Under the pieces are notes generated by a model. It searched no databases. It saw nothing but the letters and a program-made list of their open reading frames with translations, and was not told where the DNA came from. A program made the position numbers and the translations under genes. From assembly GCA_014058105.1 (NCBI GenBank), contig JACGCM010001948.1:4278001-4342000 (forward strand): a stretch of 64,000 nucleotides of DNA, given 5' to 3'. Of the stretch, positions 56,736 through 64,000 are shown piece after piece. This DNA is from Kingdonia uniflora (taxonomy: Eukaryota; Streptophyta; Magnoliopsida; Ranunculales; Circaeasteraceae). Position 1 is the stretch's first letter. Every line of letters begins with the position of its first letter.

Positions 56736-59700
56736 CATCTACTAAATAACATATTAATGTCTTTGTCATCAGCTTTTGGCCCAAACAACATCGGTAGTGC
56801 ATGCAGATAGATCTGCAGTCATTGTTAGAAAATGTGTTATCATAAATAATAGGAATACATTATCGCCAATGGTATAGACATATATGGTGAATTTCATACA
56901 CAATTGCGGCGCCTTCGTGATAGACACATATTGCCAAAGATCCATTTTAGCATTTGTTTCAATATCGGTTATCTTAATAAACCAGCACATGGATGATAAT
57001 CAGCAGTTTGCTATAATCTTTAAGATTGTTCATTCCCATTTTTTGAACTAACCACGCCTTATGCGTTTGACACATAGTATTTCATTGTGTTCTTTGTGCC
57101 ATGAGATCTAGTATGCAATGCTCGATATTTGAAGCTACCTAGGCAATCATATATATAATGTCATCCAATATCATAAAATCAAGGTATGTATTCCTTCTGT
57201 ATATCCGTATTAGCTTCATTGTTATTGTAGATACCAAACTTATGTTACAAACTATTTCTGAGTACGCTTAATACTAAAATTGAATTATATGTTTCCATAC
57301 TTCTTTATTTGTTGGGATTATAAAAATTGAATTACTATCACAATGGAATTCACGAGATTCATAGAAAATAGATCGTATGGTTTAAAGATTACAGATGTAA
57401 TATATGGGAAGGAAGGGTATGGAAACACGAAAAAGATTTATAGTTTGAAGATCTGAATAGTTTACCTCAACCAACAATGGGCACTTAATTTATCTTCCTA
57501 ATATTTAAAATCCCCTCATTGAGACAGATTTTGAACCTTTACAACTCTATATAGCCCCCTACTGATGTTTACATTAGTTTCATATGGCTACCTATATGAT
57601 AATTACCTCCACAATATATTTTTTCCTCCTGTTCCATTGGTATGAAATTTAATTATTTGCTTTAGTTCTTAACTTTAAATTAATTATCTGTATGAAAACA
57701 TAATAGTTATAATTAATTTCATTTATTAACGATATCACGAAATTCTCTATTTCCCTTAACATGTATATATGGACATGGTGGATATAAAGAGTGTCCACAC
57801 AACCTTTACCCCTGACAAGGTGTTCTTAAAAAGCTGCAGTCGCAAGTGTCAATGGTTAAAATAGACGATGATGTAAACTGGGTTGTAACCGTGGTTCTTG
57901 TAATAAATTGGCTATTAGATTCCCTCTCTATACTTATTTTTCCAGTATCACCTTTGCCCAAATGGTAGCGGCTCGAAATGAACCTAGAAAGCGGTCAATG
58001 TACCTAATAATATAGCTATTTATTTAGAGAATTTTTATACCTAGAATTTTTTCATCCATGGGATAATGGATTTTCCATTAGTCATAGTGGACATGTTGTA
58101 ATAAAAGGTATGATTGATGTTTGCTTTTAATTATTTTTGCTCTATTAAATGTATGTAGTTCCAGTTATGTATTTCCAAAGCTAATGTTGCTGTAATCAGG
58201 CAGTTGCAGTTTATCCATTAAATTAAAGATATTTATGCTCAGTTTAAAATTCCCTTACTTGCTCCTTATCTTTCTTATATTTACTTATTATATATCCAAG
58301 ATGAGCCTGCATCATTAGAACAAATCCTATACCTAATATACCTCTTGCTGGTATATTTATCATATGTTTGTAGGCACGCGCGCCTGTTAGTATAACATTA
58401 ATAAAAATATCAAATATTGTATTTGGTTGCCTATTTTATTTATGCATAATTTCTATCATACCTCGGGTATCGGCATTTTCCTTTTACGTCTTTGATCTAA
58501 CTCGCTCATACCAACTGAAAGGTTCAAAATAAACATATTTGCCTTATTCAGTCCACTTTGATGCCGCGACATTAATAATTTTAATCCCCCAGTTGTTAAA
58601 GAGAAAGATAGATATTTGAGTTAGCCCTGGAAAATAATTCAAATAATGAATGGAAAAAAAAAAAATTCAAAGTACAAATAGAGGGTGAAAAAATTGATGA
58701 TAAAAAGTATCTAGAGGGTATTTGGTACAATAGAGTGTCAAAAGGTACATGAAAGATGTTAGAAGCAAGCGATCTACTCACCAATTCGCAGATTAACGCA
58801 AATAGGCAATGACATTTTGATCAATATCTTTATTTGTGTAGATCCAAATTTTCCTAGATATTAGAATTGCAAAATATAATTATTATATTATCATAAGCTA
58901 AATATCAAGGGTATTGAAATTAAAGATAATTTAAAGAATACTGTAGTCTCATAAACTAAACCATTTACTTCAGAAATAGTTAATCTGAAAATAAGAGAAA
59001 ACTGAATATGAACATAAATTATTAAAATTTTAACCTATGAGATTAATCACAAAAATCATTATAGGAGTGCTATGACCCAAGAATTCCAATATTATCCAAG
59101 AATTCCCCTTGTTTCTTAACCCTAGGTTGAAAAAGGAACGGTGGGTCACAAAATCTAGGTTGGAAGAGCTTCGTTAGAAAAAGGCAATGCAAAAAGCTAT
59201 GAGTTTTCTTGGATGCGTGTTGGTTACTGAGGCATAACCAAGGCATAAGATTCGTACAAAAAGAGGGTAAGATTGATGCATCTGATGATCATGCTTACAA
59301 AGAGAAAATCAAAACAGCAAGTACCAACAACAAGCAAGATCGATGTATAGAAGATGGTGCTGATCAATTTAGATGGGAAGAAAACGGGGAAGAAAGGAGA
59401 ATCAAGTCTACATTACAGAATTACGATGGATATTAATGCGTTTAGTGTGAAAGAAAGCAATTGTCAGTGGATTTATGGATCTACCAAAGAACATATTGTA
59501 CCCTGTTTAGCTGTATTATGAAAATTCAAATGTAAAGATTTTAACAGAGATATTTGTGTCAATAATTTGCAAATTTTCTACCTCTTTTCGTTATTTACAT
59601 GGCTACTAATAAGGCCATTGACCTTGAAGGCAACTTAACTAAAGCCTTTCTTCAACTGGCTAAAGATGCAAAAAGATGATAAATTAGTAGAAATGGTAAT

Positions 59701-60600
59701 AGAAGATAGCTGATAGTGGTTTGAAGCCGAATTCACCATTTTGAGCCTTCTGAACACATTGATTGTTCAGAGAGGTAAAGAGGCATTGTGCGCTTTATAA
59801 AGCTTAAGTCTCCACTGGATAAGCTTCACTTCGATGGATTGCAATTAGTTGCATTCTTCGCATGGGCGAAGTTCCTATATTCTGATATCAACTTATTATA
59901 TTCTTTCTCAAAAAAAATCTTATTGTATGCGGTTCACCAGCCCAAAAAGTTTTTGTAACAGCTCAAGTCGCTTTGATAGTTTGAGAGCTTAACTGAAAAA
60001 AATGAGGGGAACGTTGTACCATGAGCTTGGCTACAGGACCAACTACCATATTATATTGCTTACTTTTTCCCTCAGAGAAAACTACACATGTCCAAGCCCC
60101 AAATTACCATTCTTCTGGTTTAAAATGTCTGAGACAAACCTCTTAAACTTGTATTAGTGATGCATCTGATGTCAATGTGGGATTGATGCATCTGATTCAT
60201 ACAAACAAACCACTAAACCCCTGCTAGAAATAAGAAAAGAAACTTGTTCTTGCCCTTTTTTCTAAGCAGAAAATGCACTTCATTCTTTAGGAAAAACGTT
60301 GAATACCTTTAATGTCTTAAGAGACACAGATACTCAAAATTTTCATGTTTAGTTGTCACCTGCTCTAGGTACCTAATGTGTGTTTGTTATGTGTATCTGA
60401 GACTCAAAATTTGAAAATACAATACTTTCGTAGGACGCAATGCCTCCATTAAACAGCAACAGCAATCAAACTTAACAGTAAGAACAATCAAACTAAACAG
60501 TAAGAACATCAACAGAGTAAACAGATATATATATATATATATATAAGTACCAATCAAAACCCTAGGTTTGAAATAGCAAGTAAGAACATCAACAACAACA
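56736..60600. other. Helitron interior without recognised genes
   Basis: No reliable gene. The frame 59209-59436 is hydrophilic and unrecognised. A short frame near 57777-57905 (KVFLKSCSRKCQWLKIDDD) has a Cys-containing RPA-like flavour but is too short to call. Plant Helitrons commonly have long non-coding spacers between RepHel and RPA. Confidence 0.4.
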
Positions 60601-60619
60601 ACAATCCATTACATCATAC

Positions 60620-60990
60620 GGAAGACCTGGGTTGGTATGTTTATGCTTCATAACTCTGAAGATAACAATATAGCAAAATATTAAAAAGGCCACAATACAA
60701 AAAAGAAGTTGTAATTACACATCATTAAATAAGTTTGTTTTATTAGAAAAGAAATGTGATTAAGAAACCAACCCCAAAGATAGAGGGACTTAGAAATTTC
60801 AGTAAATCGTTTTTTCCAAAATCTGCTTGGAAAGACCTAGGTTGGTATGCTTATGCTACATAGCTACGAAGATAACAGTAGAGCAAAATGTCAAAAATAC
60901 CACAATACAAAAAAGAAGAAGTTGTAAATACACATCATTAAATAAGTTTGTTTTATAAGAAAAGAAATGTGATTAAGAAGCCAACACCCC
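60620..60990. repeat. Tandem duplication, about 208-bp unit
   Basis: GACCTGGGTTGGTATG...GAAATGTGATTAAGAA at about 60623-60770 is repeated at about 60833-60985 with roughly 10 percent differences. It is non-coding. Confidence 0.85.
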
Positions 60991-61031
60991 GATACATATT
61001 CTATTATAATTATGCAACCAATAGAGTATAG

Positions 61032-61620
61032 CATAGTTATGAAGAACATTGCAACATTTTGGGAGAACTAAATATATAGGATATGTTATTCAATATTTGG
61101 TGAAATTTATCTAAGAGTACATATTAATAGTTTGGAAAGCTCGATTGCCATAAAAAAATAACTCTTCCATATATGACCCTCAAATTTATTCTTCAATAAG
61201 ATATAATTTCCCAGCACATCATAACTGCATCAGATATGCAAGAGAAGGAGAAAACAAAAATAAGAAAGATGAGAGAGAGAGATAGCATATTGTAAGATTA
61301 ATATAATGAACTCCCAATTTAAGGAAATTAAAACTCTGAAGAGCTAGAGTAGGGTCGTAGGGATGCACTCACTACTTGTTAGCATAGTTATGAAGAACAT
61401 TGTAACATTTTGGGAGAACTAAATATATAGGATATGTTATTCAATATTTGGTGAAATTTATCTAAGAGTACATAATAATAGGTTGGAAAGCTCGGTTGCC
61501 ATAAAAAAAATAACTCTTCCAATATATGACACTCAAATTTATTCTTCAATAAGATATAATTTCCAAGCACATCATAACTGCATCAAATATGCAAGAGAAG
61601 GAGAAAACAAAAATAAGAAA

Positions 61621-61666
<46 letters not shown>

Positions 61667-61762
61667 CATATTGTAAGATTAATGTAATGAACTCCCAATG
61701 TAAGGAAATTAAAACTCTAAAGAGCTAGAGTAGGGTCGTAGAGATGCACTCACTACTTGTTA
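61032..61762. repeat. Tandem duplication, about 350-bp unit, with expanded (GA)n in the second copy
   Basis: AGCATAGTTATGAAGAACATTG at 61032 recurs at 61381, and the copies match through GATGCACTCACTACTTGTT (ends about 61380 and 61760). The second copy carries about 20 GA units (61624-61663) where the first has about 5 (61270-61280). Confidence 0.9.
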
Positions 61763-63345
61763 TGAGCCCAAGCTGAGAATGCCATGAATGTTAGATTCCT
61801 CACAGCCGAAAGGTGCACACTAAGATAGCAAAAGAAAAAAGCATTGACACAACGTAAGAATTTACGCCAGCTGTTTTGCTACGAAGAATCAATCTCATAG
61901 AAAACAAATAATCTACAAAATTATAATAATTAAAAGTTTATTGCCTTACCGCAGCAATGCATTTCTAAATTCAAAATTTATATTTTCCATTAACCCAAAT
62001 GAAACTTTTACTTATGCTCATATCAAAAATCTGAAGGGATAGATTAAGAGAATAAAATCGTTTGATACGTTTGATTAAGAAAATATAGATTAAGAGAACC
62101 TCTAACTTTAGGAGATAATACATATCGGCAATGACCACCTCAGCTACGATATACTAACTTAACGAAGATAAGCAAGGCCCTAATCTGCAAATAGAATAAA
62201 GAACACCAATTAATCCATTTGTTGGCTTATTTGATTCTAATGGATAAAATCCCAATGCTAACCTTTGATTTGAAGTTCATGATAAGATAGGCATAAGAGC
62301 ACAAAGCTAGTTTATGATTTAACCGAGAAGAGCAAACTCAAAAATTGATAAACCACCTGAAAGACATGAAATTAAGATGAAATTAAAGCCCTAAAGTTGG
62401 GTTTGAATCTATTACAACCCAAACATAATTTTTAACTCAATTGCTTACCATTCATCTGATTTAGAATCCACCAATTTTAAAAATTCAATGGATTGAATCA
62501 AAGAAGATAGAAAGCTAACCGGCATAAGATGGACTGGATTTTATGAGGGACGATATACATGGCCGGTACAATCAATTGAATATGTCGAGTATGGTTCGTT
62601 GTCAAAGGTTAAAAATTCTTCTTCAGAGAGAGAGGGAGATGGAGATGGAGATGGTGCGGAAGAGATATCATTGTTCGTTGAATCTCTGTGGACAATTGCC
62701 ATTGATCGCTAAATCTCAGTTATGAAGATGTAAAAGTCTAGCGATTTCGGTTAAGACTATTAAGTTGTAGAAGGGAAGAGAAACAGTCAGGAAATTAAGA
62801 TTACTTATTTCATTATTGCCATGTAATCAATGTCCCAGTTAGCTCTTTGCACCGCCACGTAGAACAAACATCGCCATGCAGGACAATCATCGTCGCTATG
62901 CGGGACAATCGATGCCACGTAGGACAAAATTGAAATTTATAATATAGATAAGCGGATATAGTACAAATATACAATTGCTTAAATTTATATAATCAATAAA
63001 TATATAGTGTGTTTGTAAAAAAAACTATTTTAGAAAAACTGATACTATCACGACCCTACTCTACATTCACCATTATTGTCCCCATAACCACTCTATAGTT
63101 CTAGTTATATCTCTTGCTGCTTTGGCATAAATGTCTACATTATCACCCCTAAACAACACTTTGTTTCTGAACAGCACATTTGCAAGATAATGTAATGGAT
63201 AAATGTTTATGTCCTTAATGTTTTGAAATATATAGAAACAAATTAATATTTTTCATTCATATTAAAAGTATACATAATATCAGCATTACTTTTTGGTAGT
63301 TTATGTACTTATTAAAGCAAATTACTAACTTTTTACATTTTCCAG
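61763..63345. other. Non-coding Helitron interior
   Basis: No gene recognised. At 62855-62935 a unit like GCCACGTAGGACAA / GCCATGCAGGACAA / GCTATGCGGGACAA is repeated about four times (roughly 20-25 bp apart). A (GGAGAT)n-like purine tract occurs at 62622-62655. Confidence 0.45.
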
Positions 63346-64000
63346 AGATATCAAATTGAAGTTGTTTGCCAAAAAAACTATTTGGCAAAATTCAGAAGAT
63401 TTCTACAAGAAAATTATATTTTGCATTTGCAAAACTTCTATATTTCTTTCCTAAGCTCCGACGTTCCAGCTGTTATTGATTACAGACCTCAAATACAGTT
63501 ACAAGACAAGACAATAGTTAAAGAATTGGAAGACACCAACGATATCCCCCATTTCAAATTTAACTTTGTTGATTTCAACATACTTATCAACTATGTAAAC
63601 AACAAGACGAAAACCTTTAGTAAGTGTTTCGATCCTTCAATAAAATACAGTTTACTAAATTTCGATATTAATATTTCTAAAATATTTTCAATCAAATTCA
63701 ATAGGACATATTATAAAAATCTCAAAAATTGTCAATCAACAACTAAAAAGAGGCTCTGAAACTTTGAAGAAGTACGTGACAATCCGAAACGAAAAGTAAC
63801 ATATATATCATCACTCTATACTATTATTAAAAGTTAATTAATTAAGATCTTCTAAATTAAAGCTTTCCCTTTTAAATTTTAGGGGAAACGAGCTAAGGAT
63901 TACATTATGGGGATCAGTTGCATCAGAACTTGGGAGAGAACTAGATCAACTAAATGGCCAAAATACTTTATTGGTCGTTACTTTATTATCAGCAAATTTA
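63346..64000 (+). pseudogene. Helitron RPA1-like single-stranded-DNA-binding protein, partial
   Basis: After an acceptor TTTTCCAG, exon 63346-63619 encodes YQIEVVCQKNYLAKFRRFLQ, NYILHLQNFYISF, TIVKELEDTN and HFKFNFVDF. This is the first OB-fold of replication protein A large subunit as found in plant Helitrons. A GTAAGT donor at 63620 and a TTTTAG acceptor ending at 63882 lead to GNELRITLWGSVASELGREL, the next OB-fold start, which runs off the window. The OB-fold strand expected between the two exons is missing or in a skipped segment. RPA would protect single-stranded intermediates during rolling-circle transposition. Marked pseudogene because the rest of the Helitron is dead and part of the fold is absent. 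Confidence 0.72.

Larger units (their letters stand above)
48304..64000 (+). mobile_element. Large plus-strand Helitron with captured gene fragments (right end beyond window)
   Basis: The 5' terminus TCTATACTACTAAA at 48304 matches the plant Helitron consensus TCTMTAYTAMYHNW at every position and is preceded by A, as expected for insertion between A and T. Downstream on the same strand are RepHel (52245-56735) and an RPA-like gene (63346 to the edge), the two proteins of plant Helitrons. Passenger pieces are topoisomerase II exons (48602-49486) and a reversed cupin fragment (49620-50105). Later insertions are a SINE (53279) and a copia fragment (55412). The 3' CTRR end and hairpin were not located and should lie right of 64000. 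RepHel has stops, frameshifts and an internal deletion, so the copy is dead. Confidence 0.75.

Noticed and set aside
59209..59436. Hydrophilic 75-codon frame in the Helitron interior
   Set aside because: No recognisable motif, splice context or homologous copy in the window.
63815..63828. TCTATACTATTATT resembling a Helitron 5' terminus
   Set aside because: It has a T where the consensus needs A or C, is preceded by C and not A, and lies inside what looks like an intron of the RPA gene only 55 bp before the next exon.
1..64000. CRISPR array, bacterial operons, tRNA or rRNA genes
   Set aside because: None seen. The repeats present are LTRs, tandem duplications and microsatellites of a plant genome, and no intact tRNA or rRNA sequence was recognised; the only tRNA-like motif is the SINE head at about 53450-53507.

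Overview
This is plant nuclear DNA, most likely from a eudicot with a repeat-rich genome. It is AT-rich and contains plant-type Ty1/copia and Ty3/gypsy (Tat- and Athila-like) retrotransposons, a hAT element, a tRNA-derived SINE, a LINE fragment and plant-type Helitrons. Captured fragments resemble plant topoisomerase II, a seed-storage-like cupin and a MATE transporter. I see no complete ordinary host gene. Nearly every recognisable protein belongs to a mobile element or is a broken fragment. The species cannot be named from the sequence.

Layout. 1-5 kb: an LTR-like piece and a decayed minus-strand Tat gag-protease with its 5' LTR (4354-4949). 6.5 kb: a MATE fragment. 7353-17618: a minus-strand Tork-like copia element, itself interrupted by a solo LTR (9989-11272, TSD ATCAA) and a hAT element (12986-15929, TSD GTTTTGTC) that contains a LINE ORF1 fragment. 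17.6-19.3 kb: older single-copy-looking DNA, part of it possibly organellar.

19338-39989 is a nest three elements deep whose borders can be read to the base. A short LTR element with 352-bp LTRs (TSD CAAAC) holds, inside its 3' LTR, a Tat gypsy element on the minus strand (21600-39969, TSD CGCGT). The antisense gene of that Tat element holds a non-autonomous Athila-like element (25400-32580). The Tat element has a truncated pol on the minus strand, tandem repeats after pol, and a convergent plus-strand gene with apparent introns.

41.4-46.05 kb: two oppositely oriented copies of a small copia family that encodes only gag and protease, one inserted in the gag of the other (TSD CAACC). 46.05-48.15 kb: the N-terminal part of a minus-strand Helitron protein preceded by a repeat array. 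From 48304 to the window end lies a large plus-strand Helitron. It opens with a 5' terminus matching the plant consensus TCTMTAYTAMYHNW after a host A. It carries three exons of DNA topoisomerase II and a reversed cupin fragment, then the RepHel replicase-helicase gene (broken by a SINE and a copia fragment), and an RPA-like single-strand-binding gene that runs off the right edge.

In the two main working elements, RepHel and RPA would have supplied rolling-circle transposition, while the captured exons are passengers. In the Tat element, pol and the antisense gene converge on the tandem repeats. All are decayed. The most intact long reading frame is the 395-codon frame of the Athila-like element.
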